DNA of 64,000 nt, from NCBI GenBank assembly GCA_904066235.2, contig CAJFCV020000005.1, forward strand, positions 7,001,501 to 7,065,500, in the 5' to 3' direction. Shown one piece after another: positions 48,559 through 60,263 of this stretch. The stretch is from Bursaphelenchus xylophilus. Lineage: Eukaryota > Nematoda > Chromadorea > Rhabditida > Aphelenchoididae. A program made the translations under genes and the position numbers. A model generated the notes under the pieces. It was given only the letters and a program-made list of their open reading frames with translations, did no database searches and was not told the DNA's origin. How positions within the stretch are numbered: position 1 is the stretch's first letter; each line of letters opens with the position of its first letter.

Positions 48559-50310
48559 CTGACGATATGTCCAACATACGACTCTAAGGCAGGCTAAAAG
48601 TTTGGGTGTTAGAAGGCGAGATGGATCTTTAGATTGCTGTTTGACGCCTCGGATGACAAGTACATCTTGTCTTCACACTCTGTTACAAAACAGGCAAGAT
48701 TGCGTAACAAAAAATGTAAAGTCAATGAAGTGTGACTCGAAAATGGGACAAACAAAGTCACAAAACAGAAGGAAACGCTTTCTTTCCAAGTTGTTGACAT
48801 TAACAATATGTATAAAGGAAATACACAAAGACTACATACTGGCTCAGAATCTTTGATGAGAAGATTGCTTGAGGCAGATAAGGGGGCAGGTACGAGAATA
48901 ACGTCCGCGCCCACTTAAACTAAAAACAAGGCCATTTCCCTTTCAAAAGATAATCAAATTGGACCAAGCCTTCTTCGTATGACCTGGCACGGTCTTTTCT
49001 CTTGCATTTTCTGCAAATTTCCGGTAAAAAATGGCGATACGACGTCTTCAGAATTACAGGAAAGATTAATTTAACGCCCGAAAACACTTAGATAGCTCAG
49101 TTCTAAGTATATAGTCTAAAAAGTCACAATCGGGTTACTGTAACTATTACCGTAAATTAAATCGAGTTTAAAAGAAATCGTAAATCTGACTTCTACAGCG
49201 ATCCTATGATGAGCATCATTTAAAACGCGTTTTTTTTGAGCGAAAAATAAATTTATATTGCAGTAGATGCCAGAAATCACCTCCGAGATTCAAAATTATG
49301 GAATACCAAAATACACTGCGCCCACTAATTTGAACGTATATGACATGACTGCGAGTGGTTGATGTCATCTCAGGCCCTGGGATCCAAGGTCCGAATGGAA
49401 TCATAAAAGAATTAGGCCAATTCCAAGTAAATAAAGGTCACAATTCACTCGCATGTCATAATTTGTAGCAGAACACACGCCGAAACTGTGAAATCCAAGT
49501 CTTGAAACACGCTTACAATTTGAGAACTGACGACTCCAACCGTATATCCACTTAGGGCCGCGGCTCCAATTTTTGGCCGCTCTCGGTTTTCAGGAATGGA
49601 GTGGATTGAAGTTTGGGGTTAATTAAATTCATGTCAAGTTGCAGATCATGAATCGCCACCCCACATTACCGACCCTGTTTTTTATGTCCTCCCCCATTAT
49701 TTTAACATTATTTTAAGCTCCTAGCCCACGTAAATGGGGGTTTTTAGACCCAACGACCGCATCCCGTCTACCCTCGGCACACTTCCTTTCCCGATCGAGG
49801 ATTTAATCGACTTATTAATGAGATCATCTGCAGTCTCGAATGCCCTCAGGCTATGCCATAAAGGGGCTCTACGGTGCTCTTGCTAAGGTCAGAGAAATAA
49901 ATTAATTCCCGAACGTAAAAGAAACAGAATTATTTAAAAGGTCAGGCCACATTCTTCGGCTCTATCCGCTTCGATGAAGAAACAAGTTTACATATTCCGC
50001 AACTATTTTTAACGCAAACTTGCTCTAGGTAAATATGAGACTTGACGGCCAAAAAATAATCGAGATCCAACGATTGTTGCTTTTGAATGAGTGCAGGGAA
50101 ACTGGCGCCATTATCTAATCTTCATCCTTTGTCATCGCATAATGAAAAAAGGGTAATCTCGGAAAAAAGAAAAAATTTGGGAAGCAAATGAAACTGAATA
50201 GACTTTATTAATTAACCGAAACCAACACTAACAAGATAATGTACAACAAAAGAGATCAGATATAAAAGTGTAAAGCTCCCCGCAATTAGCGGAAAATAGC
50301 CTGCGGGGAT
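48559..50310. other. Intergenic, nothing recognised
   Basis: About 1.75 kb between the GPCR gene and the small minus-strand gene. Contains one GTTACTGTAAC (about 49134) and one GCCCTCAGGC (49842-49851). An exon-like frame at 48840-48914 was rejected. Confidence 0.4.
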
Positions 50311-51233
50311 TTAAGAGATCCGTCTGATGATAATTAAATCGCGGCCAATCGAAAGACAACGGAGATGGGAGGGGTCCCAGGAAGAATCCAGTTTCAGGTA
50401 CTCCTGGAAGCGTTGCCCGTGCACGGTTCGGCAACGCAGAAATAAATCCCAGCCGATCATTGTCATCTGAAACGAGACACAGACTCAGAATGGGGACAGC
50501 ATTCTCTTGGCCCCGCCCCCTCCCTTAAATGGAACTTGTTCGGCCTTAGGGTTTATGTCCTGTTATTCAGTTGAATGAAGGCCCTTCTAGACAGTAATTG
50601 GTCCTTTATTTACTATGTAAAACGGTTTGGGATTGTCATCCGACGGATGTCTGCCCCGAGGAAACGTTTCCTCTTCTAACAACCCAAAAATTGACCCTAA
50701 ATAGGAACGAACTCAGAGATCGGAAAGGATGTTACACTGTTTTGCCCGATAATAATGTTGTTTGGCAAGTTCTAAAGAACAACTTGAGACCATTGCCGAA
50801 GGAAGACATTTTCTGCCAAAAAATGCAGCAGTTCAAAACATCTCCAAAGTTTAAGTTGAAATCTAATACTCAAGTGTCTAGAATTTACACTTGCGTTAGG
50901 TCAGGGGGCGAAAGGGTTGCAGACATCACCTGTAGTTTTGGATAAAAAATTCCGGAAGAAGTATGTAAAACAATTAGAATTTTAAAAAGATATCCCTAAT
51001 CCCTCTCACCCTATAATTAGAACAAAAAACAACAAAGAACATACCACAATACTGTCCGTTTGAATATTCTCTTCGAGTTTCCATCGATACACTTCCTCGA
51101 ATTGGCCGTTACCCACGTTTCCGTGGTCAATTCTTCGGATTTTAGTGAACTGGACGTCTTTATGACGGGGCAGGCGACGTTTCACGGGCGGTTTGAGGAT
51201 GTCGACACATCGACTACACTCGGGGGTCTCCAT
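50311..51233 (-). CDS. Small protein, possibly HSP20/alpha-crystallin-like
   Basis: Two-exon model of about 117 aa: exon 1 51233-51046 (METPECSRCVDILKPPVKRR ... VYRWKLEENIQTDSIV) and exon 2 about 50463-50311 (MTMIGWDLFLRCRTVHGQRF ... LRCLSIGRDLIIIRRIS), joined in frame. The alternating beta pattern with a buried-hydrophobic strand, GQRFQEYLKLDSSW and a closing LSIGRDLIII resembles the alpha-crystallin fold of small heat-shock proteins, but the consensus is weak. It is the last gene of an eight-gene co-oriented array, 166 bp after PIR-1. The ~580-nt intron contains a plus-strand 115-codon frame of doubtful status. Confidence 0.5.
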
Positions 51234-51399
51234 TTTATGTATTAGATACGAATAACCACATTCCTTTCGCTCTTCGCTTCTCGATTTCCCATTTTTTGCG
51301 AATTGGAGAGAAAAGATCGAATTCCCTGGAATATTCGAGAATAAAATAAATCTGTGCGCAAACTAGATTCGGGATGTGGCAGAAAACAGCGCTTACTAG

Positions 51400-52106
51400 T
51401 TATTGTTGGCGTCTAATATCAGATTTCGTCGTTTCGATCTCATGCCCTCGAGCTGTTTCGAATCTTCGGATCGCTTCTTCTGCATCAAGTCCCAATTCTT
51501 TGATCATGTATGTACAGGTGAGAAAGCCGGTCCGATTTATGCCGTGAAGACAATGAATGCCCACTACAACGTCTGAAAACGACGTTTTTATTATTTTAGG
51601 TAACAACTCATGTATAATATCCAAAATTTTCAAGGAAAGGCATTCTGCTGGGACTTCAACCTGAATTTTATTCTTACTTTGATCTTTTTGCTTGCTTAGA
51701 TATTTCTTTATCTTCAGAATGGCCTTTTCGGCTTCTCTAGTAACATGCGGAACTTGTACATGACACTCGACTCCGTTTTTCTCCAATTCAGCGGGGTCAT
51801 AAAGCAGTCTGGAGCAGCATGATACTACCATTCCGAGTCTCTTTCCTTTCTCATTAATCTAAACACATCAAATAGCAGTCACTTTTATGGGCTCACTCTT
51901 TTCACCAGTTCAGATACCGTAAAAATCTTGTCTTCCTCCAAGCCGCAGCCAACAAAGCGATCTTCACTCAGAGGTGTCTTGAAACATATGAATCGGGTCC
52001 CTTCGATCTGATCCCCAATAGGTTTGAACCGGATCCAGCTAATGATTAACGAATTATTTTTTCGATTGCACTAGACATCCTACCTTGAAGGGATTTTCTT
52101 AGCCAT
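51400..52106 (-). CDS. pir-1: RNA 5'-triphosphatase PIR-1 (DUSP11-like)
   Basis: Cysteine-phosphatase-fold enzyme that removes gamma and beta phosphates from RNA 5' ends; in nematodes PIR-1 works with small-RNA pathways. About 210 aa, three exons. N-terminus MAKKIPSRWIRFKPIGDQIE and GTRFICFKTPL match the family. The P-loop HCLHGINRTGF (Cys, Arg present) is followed by LTCTYMIKELGLDAEEAIRRF and ARGHEIE. The middle contains a lysine-rich loop. Catalytic residues intact. First intron about 43 nt, second about 42 nt. 229 bp downstream of CHP1 and 166 bp upstream of the small gene, all on the minus strand. Confidence 0.9.
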
Positions 52107-52335
52107 TCCAATTTGGTCCGTAATGTAGCCGCAAGTCAACCACACGCGCGCTTGAAATCAAAGACCCCCAGTCTATACACATTACAATGAGAGCATAGAA
52201 CAATCTTCTAGATAGCAACGAGTACAAACTCAGTTAATTTAATCGATATAACACAAGATATCATACTTTACAGCTACAGTAATATACAGTTTGATAAAAG
52301 TTTGAATTGATATGGAAGTAACCTCGTCTCTAGTG

Positions 52336-53198
52336 TCAATTAAGGAAGCGAATCGACATCTTCTGCTCGATGTCGGTGCGTTCCATGGCTTTGCAGAACT
52401 CCTCAAAAGAGATTCGACCATCCTTGTCGGTATCTGCTTCAGTTATAGTGCGATCGGCAATGGAATCGAGCTGATCCGGGGTGATGTTACTTCCGACCAT
52501 CATGTTTAATATGAATTTGAACTCTTCCTTGGTGATGTAGTTGTTTTTGTTTAAGTCATACATCGAAAATGCAACTAAAGAAGAATTCAACAAAAGGAGA
52601 TTTAACTTACAGCGTAGTTTGTTCTGTCGGCTATTGATTCCATCATTCTGTGATTTATTCGCGGGTCTAAAATGGGCCAAGACTCGGACAAATTGTCGGA
52701 AATTGATCTTGCTCTCGGCTTCGGTATCATGATACGCTCTGTTGGTCAATTCGGGATGATTAATACTGTAAAATCATAAATAAATCGACGAAAACACCAT
52801 GAATAATGAAACCTGGATGCAGAACGATAATCTATTCGCCTACATCTTTAATAAAATGAATAATGCATGAAAAACAAGACATTAATAGAAACATACGACT
52901 CAGTGAAGAAGGCATCGACAATCCTGTCACCAAGGGGATTTATGGCCAGTTCCGGGATGCGGAGAAAGTCCTCTCTGTCCAAGTATCCACGACCTTGCCG
53001 ATCAAGAGACAAGAATCTACTATACAGCCGAACAATCTGGTTCTTGGAGACTAAAACACCCAACATTACTAAATGTGAAGAAGAAACAATTGATACCTAA
53101 ACCATTCATAACACAAATAAATACTTACATCCAGTCTCCTCAGCTATTTCGGCGATCTCCTCATCTTGTAACATCAAGGAAGTACTATTATTTCCCAT
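52336..53198 (-). CDS. pbo-1: Calcineurin B homologous protein (CHP1; nematode PBO-1)
   Basis: EF-hand calcium sensor, about 200 aa, four exons. N-terminus MGNNSTSLMLQDEEIAEI has Gly2 in a myristoylation context. QIVRLYSRFLSLDRQGRGYL and IPELAINPLGDRIVDAFF are diagnostic of CHP. Functional EF-hand loops: DLNKNNYITKEE and DTDKDGRISFEE; the first two hands are degenerate as in the family. C-terminus EQKMSIRFLN matches CHP1. It binds and supports Na+/H+ exchangers at membranes; in C. elegans PBO-1 is needed for posterior body contraction in the defecation cycle. 256 bp downstream of EIF1AD, same strand. Confidence 0.92.
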
Positions 53199-53454
53199 TT
53201 CGGAAATAATATACCTAAAACTGGACCAAATGTTTAAAGAATTCATTAAATGAGAGATCGATCGAATTGAATCATTAAAATATGAAAGGGCAGAGAGAAA
53301 CACTGCTCGAGAACGAATTGGGTCGAGAAATAAAACGAAGAGAATTTAATCACTCGGAAAAAATCAACAACAGTAAATAACAATTCGCATTCCGGATTTG
53401 AAATGTGACAATGAAAGGCAAGGACCATGAATAATATGTTTGGAACGTAATCCG

Positions 53455-53991
53455 TCATTTGTTGGGTGCGGCAGCACGATTTGGGTTGAATGTAGAGAAC
53501 TCGGCCTCGTCCTCATCACTGACATCTTCATCCTCCTCTCCTTCGTTGTCCGACTCTTCATCTTCAAGATCTTCCTCATCTGATCCACTTGGCGGCATCA
53601 TGTCATCATCGATCGTATTTTCACCTCCACCACCTCGTTTGAACCCTCTCGTCATCTTCATAGCATCATCTTCGAAATGCTTCGGCCATTTCTTGTGTTC
53701 TCTCACATACAAAACAGTCTCCGGGTCCAAGACGTGTTGTATTTCTGCCTTGACTTTATCCCCTTCCTCGATTGGAAGAAGATAAACAAATTGCCCTCTC
53801 TTCACCCAGATTGTATTCCGGAACTTGGTGGGCATACTGGCAAGATATGTTTGACCATTTTCGTCTTCGATCTCCAACAAATCTCGGCCTTTGGAGGATA
53901 AGACGCGCCCAATTAGTTGATTTTCCTCGGGGAAGAAGAATTCCGAGTCCATTCTCTTACTCATAAAACGTTTCTTCGAAGTTCGTGACAT
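53455..53991 (-). CDS. EIF1AD: eIF1A domain-containing protein EIF1AD
   Basis: Intronless 178-aa protein. An OB-fold S1-like eIF1A domain covers about residues 25-100 (QLIGRVLSSKGRDLLEIEDE, FRNTIWVKRGQFVYLLPIEE, DKVKAEIQHVLD), followed by a basic/Gly stretch and a long acidic tail (SDEEDLEDEESDNEGEEDED). This is the layout of EIF1AD, a nuclear relative of translation factor eIF1A found with 40S ribosome maturation factors. The domain is intact. 225 bp downstream of the unrecognised gene. Confidence 0.92.
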   Translation of the reverse strand: MSRTSKKRFMSKRMDSEFFFPEENQLIGRVLSSKGRDLLEIEDENGQTYLASMPTKFRNTIWVKRGQFVYLLPIEEGDKVKAEIQHVLDPETVLYVREHKKWPKHFEDDAMKMTRGFKRGGGGENTIDDDMMPPSGSDEEDLEDEESDNEGEEDEDVSDEDEAEFSTFNPNRAAAPNK

Positions 53992-54216
53992 GATTCAAGT
54001 TAGGAGTAATAGAGAATAAGTTGAACCACTTCTAATATTCTCCATCATTGGGAAATAAAGAAGATTTTTACACGAGAAAACCAAAAAATATCATACGAGG
54101 ACGAAGTGTCACTATTGATTGGGACAGAAGAATGGTGGTCCAAAGTGCGCAAAATGAACCGAACTCCGTCGACAAGTGACTCTATTTATTGCTACAGAAA
54201 ACTACAGGAGGTATAG

Positions 54217-54878
54217 TTATATCTGCATCGTGTCATGGCATATTTTGCGACAAAGGACGTTGAAGTTTTCCAATTCTCTTCCCACATATCGGATAACATT
54301 ACCAGCCACGGTGGATTGGGCGTATTCTTCCTTGATATTAGCACCTCCTGCAAGAGCAGGTATACGTAATGCGACAGTAACCTACCCAAACTTTCGTATC
54401 CCTCCGGCGTCACCAGAATACAAGGAGTAACAAAGTTGATGTGGACCGGATGATAATCTTTGTTGTCATACTTGGCAACACTCGCAAAAGTCTTCCAGCA
54501 ATATGCGAAGCCAGATTGATCTTTGGGAGGTCTGACCAAAATCTGAAGAGATCCCACACTCTTTCCTGTGAATTCTTTGTCTCCATCCGAAAAAGAAGCT
54601 GCGATTCGACCATTGCAAGACCAAACTCGGCCCATGATCGGATGCCCGTGACGGTACCACAAGGCTACATACTGCTCTTGAGACCCGAATGGAGTGCGGA
54701 GGGGACGATCAAAGGCCACGACCAATTTCCTATAGGCGCAATTATGAATTTAGAAATGGATTATATAAAAACGACACTACAAATCACTTGGACCTTACTT
54801 TGGATCTGGAAATTCGTCGCCTGCTTTGTAATCCGCCCACTCACTGATGTTGAGTGAGATTTTGGCCTCGGCGGACAT
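54217..54878 (-). CDS. Unrecognised cytoplasmic protein
   Basis: Three-exon model, about 190 aa: MSAEAKISLNISEWADYKAG, then a long exon with EQYVALWYRHGHPIMGRVWS, AASFSDGDKEFTGKSVGSLQ and VHINFVTPCILVTPEGYESL, and a last exon GGANIKEEYAQSTVAGNVIR to stop TAA at 54219-54217. All junctions keep frame. No signal peptide. The pattern of short beta segments with Gly turns is loosely like DM9/DUF3421 lectin-like repeats, but I am not confident. Conserved-looking codon use suggests a real nematode gene. 107 bp downstream of the disordered protein gene, the closest spacing in the array. Confidence 0.6.
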
Positions 54879-54985
54879 AATCTCAACGACCTTCTCGGCT
54901 TGGAAACGCGACCAAATGTCGAGTATAATTCAAATGGAGAGTAAAACTTTTTCAAACAAAATCCAATAATCTAAATTTGAATAAT

Positions 54986-55723
54986 TTATTCGTTGGCGGT
55001 TAGAATATTTTTTGAGCACGACGCTTCTTGGGTTTTGTCGGCGTTCAAGCCTCTACTGTTATCCCTTTTGGTAAATCTGCTTTTGCTGAACTCTGGATCT
55101 GTCATCGTGTTATTCTCGGTCTTCCCTTTGGACATTGCGGCTCTGATGTCCTGCGGTTTTCTTCTCAGACCTTTTGAATCGCTGAGAACGACAGGGTCGG
55201 GCTTGGAACTGGGGTCAAATTTTGGAATGGGCTTCTTCTTCTCTGAATTTACATGCATTTATAATTCTGAATCAAAGTTTTGTTTCAATTTTATGTCATC
55301 AATTCAAAAATCAGCTTTCCCGCTATGTTTTGGCATTCCATGGCAAGGTCAGAAGTAATGAGTGAGGTAATGTATTCTCTTCATCTGAGATCGCTAACAA
55401 GGAAGCTCTAGGTGCCTTTGCAAGGTCTAAAATTTTTCTTACACCTCTATAATGGTTAAGGCCAAAAATTAAAAAATGTGATATTCCTTCAGAACTAATA
55501 ATTCAAATTGACATGACATACTTCTATGATGCACGGGGATATCGCTTCTTTCCACACCATCCGGCTTCTTTCCCGCTTCCTCCTTGATTGTTTCCCTGGA
55601 AGTCACCAGATTCTCCGTAGTCTCGATGGCTTCATTAGAAGGTTTGGGGGCCGAATCGATTTGGCTGGGACATTTATTGAGACTCTCGGATTTATCCGAT
55701 TTATTGCTACGAGACCAACACAT
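54986..55723 (-). CDS. Disordered Lys/Ser-rich protein
   Basis: Two-exon model of about 170 aa; the splice (donor near 55533, acceptor near 55248) keeps frame and joins KPDGVERSDIPVHHR to KKKKPIPKFDPSSKPDPVVL. The start at 55723 (MCWSRSNKSDKSESL) is the first ATG of the frame; an upstream exon is possible. Composition is Lys, Ser, Glu, Asp, Asn with almost no hydrophobic core, so mostly disordered. A KGLRRKPQDIRAAMSKGK segment is basic and may be functional. No family recognised. 266 bp downstream of FARL-11. Confidence 0.5.
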
Positions 55724-55989
55724 ACAGTTATTTCCGCATTGACCGGTCGGGTGGAGAGGGTATTCAAAAATGATAATTTTATTTCGGAGTCCCAAATGAG
55801 CGAAAATTCGATTTTCATGCAAACTTTGCACTAAATGTATGAGAGATTGGGGTTGTCAAATTGGTCCCAGGTTAAGCGCAGATGCTGACAAAGCTACGAT
55901 AAGAGATGCCAATCTCTGATTTCTTGTTTAATATGTTACAATTTACAAATTGTTCAGTTTCGTTATATACACGTACAGTCAATAAATAC

Positions 55990-58900
55990 TTAACAGATGC
56001 TGGAAGTCTGTGTGAGAAGGGCATCCCAGTTAAAGGGCTCGTTGAAAACTGCCTCGTCCAGCCATTTCCCGTAGTTTCGTTTGAAGAATGGGGTAAATTC
56101 GAACTCTTCGCTCAGCAAATTCTGGATTGAATCGTCGACTGGCTCAAATTCCTTGGGGTCAAAGTCATCACAGGTCAGGTTTTCACTGTTATCTACAGAA
56201 CAGTATCATAAAAAGGTGTCAAACCAACTTCAAACCGTGAATTAACAACCAAAAACTCACTTGAAGCCAGCTCAGGATAGATATGGCTATACCTTCTACT
56301 GTTAAACCTCTCCACGTTCAGTTTTAATTCCCTTTCTTCCATCTGGAAATCCCAAGTTTTGCATCGAGTCTCGTTGGCAAAGGCCCAATCATCATTCAGT
56401 CTATGTCTGACTTTCATGTAGACCGCTGAGATCACCTCCATGTTATTCTTTCTCCATTGGCGGCCAAGATAACGGGCTTGCATTTTGAGAAGCTTCAGAG
56501 TGTAAAGTTGGAAAATACCCTGAAAAAATAAACCATTATTCTTTTTTAATCCACTTTAAGATCTAAAACGATAAAAACTAAAAACTAAAAGTACGTACCG
56601 ATCTAACCTTGAGACATCGCCTTAAAATTGGTGCTGATTTGAAGACCACCAACATCATAGTTCTACTCTGTTTGTTCTTGATGAGTTTGTTTAGAACTCG
56701 GAGAAGATTGACGGAGGAGAAAACATTTCTCCACAGGAAATAATGTTGATTCTCGGACCTGCTGTCATCCACATTATCAGCATTCAATTCTGGCCATTTA
56801 TCTAAAACAATTTTTTACTATTTTTAAAGACAAACGAAAATTTTGAAATGAGTCAAACCTACTTCCATTCTGAACATAATAAACCACAACTTTTGGATAG
56901 CACAATGGAGTCAGCTCATTCTTGGATTGCAAATATCTGACCATATTTTGATCGAGAAATTTCAATACCAATGGGAGACAATTGGATAGCACCAATTGCT
57001 GGGAGAAGTTTTCGTATTGATAGATATGATTGAGTCTGAAGAACTTCAAGAGGTAGACGATGATCGCCGTGGTGGCTTTGACAACAATCTCCTTGTGCCT
57101 GTTGATATCAATCGCCATTCTGACCGCTTCTTCCAGAAGATTTGATGAATTCACGGAAACATCCAAATTCAGGGAATTGGAGAGCATGTCCGTGGCATCT
57201 CCAGATCTTGTCAGCACATCCGACAGGATCAAAGCGCCATCATTCTTAGCCTTGGAAGAGGGGATGGCCACTAGAAGGACTTTCAGTAAACTCAATGCAT
57301 AGTTCGAGAGATTGGGGAGCATTCCAATGTAAAGACGCTCGGTCGGGTTATCCTCGACATGCTCCTTTCGCGAAAACGGGTACTTGTTCAATCGGGCATC
57401 CTCTTCCATCTAAAAATTAACCATCAATTTTAAACCACTATTTTAATCGTAAGTTCATCAATCTTACTTGACATTCTCCAAGCGACTTATACAAATGTCT
57501 TTTGAAAGCCTCAACGCTTTGTTGAACTGGTTGTGGCAATCCAAAAAGAGTCTCAACATCACCGGGAAGTTTGTATCCAAAGAATTTGTGCCGAGCAGTC
57601 TGAATAAAGTTCTCCAAATCCGCCTTTCGAACTTTAGACGTCCAAGGTAGACATGACGGAACTGGGGATGAAGCTGTCGGGGTTTGATCACCTCTTTGAT
57701 TTGTTAATGAATCCTGAGGGCCTTCGAGTAAAGCTAAAAAAAAATATTAGAAAGTCGTTATGTAACATACGTTTTTGTTCAACTTCCCCTTCTTCATTCT
57801 TCTGCAACATAACAGCACTAATGGGTTTGGAGAAGTATTCATTCTTCTTGACACTCTCTTCTCCATCTGTCTCAATGGGAGTAACTGGAGGTTCATCTTC
57901 TTTCAGATCCGAACTTGGCTCATCGGTACTCAAATTAGCCGAGGTAATTCCCTCCTGTCTCTTGAATGCTCTGACTGTTGATGGTCTACTTCTTTTGGCG
58001 ATTACACCCATTTGGCCCAATCTTCTCCCATCTCCAAGCCCTTCTTCAGCGCTGAAGTTCGATGCTTTTAGAGTAGCCGCAACTTGAACAGTATCTTCCA
58101 CTCGACTCAGTCCAAACGATTCCCTCATTTCTTGTTTTCTAGTACGCAAAGTCTCGGCATCTCCCAGGGTTGCAAGAATAATCTTCCATGCAAGTAGAAG
58201 GACTTTCTTTATCGGATACTTGGGGCATGAACCTCTAACAAAAGGCGGTACCACATCCAACAAATATACAAACAAAGGTTTACTGAGACCCTCCAATGGT
58301 TCACCTAAAAGAAGATACTTAAAATAATAAACACGTACCTAATTCAATCAAAAAATTGTGTTGTAGGTTCTCTAATCTGGCCACCGAATAGTCGGAAACG
58401 TGAATAACCTTTTGTAAGACATCTTTCCTTCTTATTGATTCGACCATATGATACATTGAAGAGATTAAGAAGCGGAGGATTTCATTATCCGACAAGGTAT
58501 AAACCTTCTTGGTTCTGGATTCACCATCCATAGAGCTCATCGAACGATGACTTGAATATTGAGAAAGGGAACTGTGGCCACGTTCAGAGGCGGTCTGATC
58601 AACAAGATTAACTTCATTGAATTCGGTCATAAAAAGTTGACATAATGCCTAAAACGAAAAGTCTTATGTAAAAATGTCGCCATGGTTAAAAAACAAAGCA
58701 GAAAACTTACTCGAAATACTCCGCATTCATACGCCATATAACAATTGGCAGCTGCTTGAATCAAACAAAACTGTTCCACATAATCAGTCTCGTCTATATA
58801 ACTAACATGACTCCTCGCTTCATCCATCAAGGCCTGCACACTCTCGTTGTAGGGCTTTTTGAAGTCTCCATAAGCTCCCTAAACCTATGGATTAATAAAG

Positions 58901-59486
58901 AGACCATACCTGAAGAATGTACAACAAGATCCCGCATGCGTCTAATCTCATGTTCAAATTGGCACTCTCCAACCTCTGAATAATATCGGAAAATACTGAC
59001 TTCATCTCGTCCTTCTCATTGAATATCCATATCGGCGATATCTAAAATAACATAATGCTCATAGAAAGTAACTTACCCCTCTTTCTTCGGCATAATTTTG
59101 ATACAACGAAAGTGTTGCTCCGAATTCGTCCACCTCTGAATACGAATACAACTCGGAGAGTTCATTGGCAAAGCTATCACAATCAGCATAAACAAATGCG
59201 ATATCGCCCATCTCAGATCTGGCATGAGTTTGATCCATGGAAACATTCCCGGCGTTCGACAGTTCTCTCAATTTCGGGAGATAAGCGGCCCTCCGTTGGG
59301 CTAAGGCGGACTCGCATATCTGAGAGCCCATTTGGATTCGCGCCTTAGACTCTTCGGTGGACGGGTTTCCGGCCCCGTAGACTGAAAAAAAGAAGATTAA
59401 TGAGCCGGCACTTAATCCTTACTATTCTCAGCGAAACTCGGTCTCACACTCCGCGGGGAACTGGAGCCTTCCATGCTTTCCTCCAT
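55990..59486 (-). CDS. farl-11: Striatin-interacting protein STRIP/FAR11 (FARL-11)
   Basis: Core scaffold of the STRIPAK phosphatase-kinase complex, about 850 aa, about ten exons. N-terminal N1221-type domain: FVYADCDSFANELSELYSYS, NMRLDACGILLYILQGAYGD and VEQFCLIQAAANCYMAYECG. Middle LLDVVPPFVRGSCPKYPIKK and a long acidic/Ser region. C-terminal DUF3402: IKPRQLHPQFRHVYLGRLKF, ERLYIGMLPNLSNYALSLLK, IYQYENFSQQLVLSNCLPLV, IFQLYTLKLLKMQARYLGRQWR and ISAVYMKVRHRLNDDWAFAN. The start ATG directly follows GAATTAG. The PP2A B56 gene is also in this window, but STRIPAK uses a different B subunit. ATP synthase f ends 205 bp upstream. Confidence 0.93.
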
Positions 59487-59691
59487 CTAATTCATCTCCT
59501 ACTCAGGCGGAAAACAATACTTAATTTGATTAAATTATGAGTACTTCGTACTTTACAGGCAATAACAATTTTTGATGGTTAAAACCAAACAGACTCCGGC
59601 CACATTCTTCCACGCCTAACTTTTATTCGCATCAATAAAACCTTTTAACTAGTATTAATCCATTCGACTAATAGATCATCTTTTGTAGCAC

Positions 59692-60263
59692 TCAATGGTA
59701 GAGATGCTTCTTGACTTCCCAGTAACGGTGTTGCTTGAACAGCCAGCTGATGAAGGAGAAGGCAAAGATGAATCTGAAAATGGTCTGGACGACATTGCCG
59801 TAGACGGGACCGGAGTAATATTTGTTGTGGACACGCCAGATGTTTCTGACCAGTTCGTTATAAGCGGCGCCAACACTGAATTCACGACGTCCCAACCAGG
59901 CTGGCAGATCGGCAACCTTCACATCGAGCAGCCTAACTTCAGCTAAAATCAGGTACAAATTATTTATAAATAATGTAAGTGTATAGAGTAATTCTTTTTC
60001 TTAAATCGCTTAGTATCTAAATTTAAAACAAAGATTAAAAATTAGAAAAACTTACGCTTTCCGTAGTACCGCCAGTGGCAGTAAGGACCATGAACCTTAG
60101 GGTTGTAGGCTTTCTGATAAAGGCCAATCTCGGTACGGCTGATAACTCGGTTGTAGAAATAAACACCAAGACGTTCGAAGGCCCGAGAAATGGGGATGAA
60201 AATGAGGTCCGGCACCCAAGGAGTGAGATGGGTACCTGGAGGTGGGGGACGGAGGAAACTCAT
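59692..60263 (-). CDS. ATP5MF: Mitochondrial ATP synthase subunit f
   Basis: Inner-membrane Fo subunit, 152 aa in two exons (donor near 60050, acceptor near 59946). Diagnostic block YNPKVHGPYCHWRYYGKP, VADLPAWLGRREFS, one transmembrane helix (VVQTIFRFIFAFSFISWLFK) and a C-terminus ending in HLYH. An N-terminal extension of about 50 residues (MSFLRPPPPGTHLTPWVPDL) precedes the conserved part, longer than in insects or mammals. It is the first gene of the tight minus-strand array; the next gene starts 205 bp after its stop. Confidence 0.85.

Noticed and set aside
48840..48914. Possible first exon of the GPCR ending in KDSEP before GTATGT
   Set aside because: An in-frame ATG at 48558 gives a complete N-terminus (MNISDSLPGC) contiguous with TM1, so no further exon is needed.
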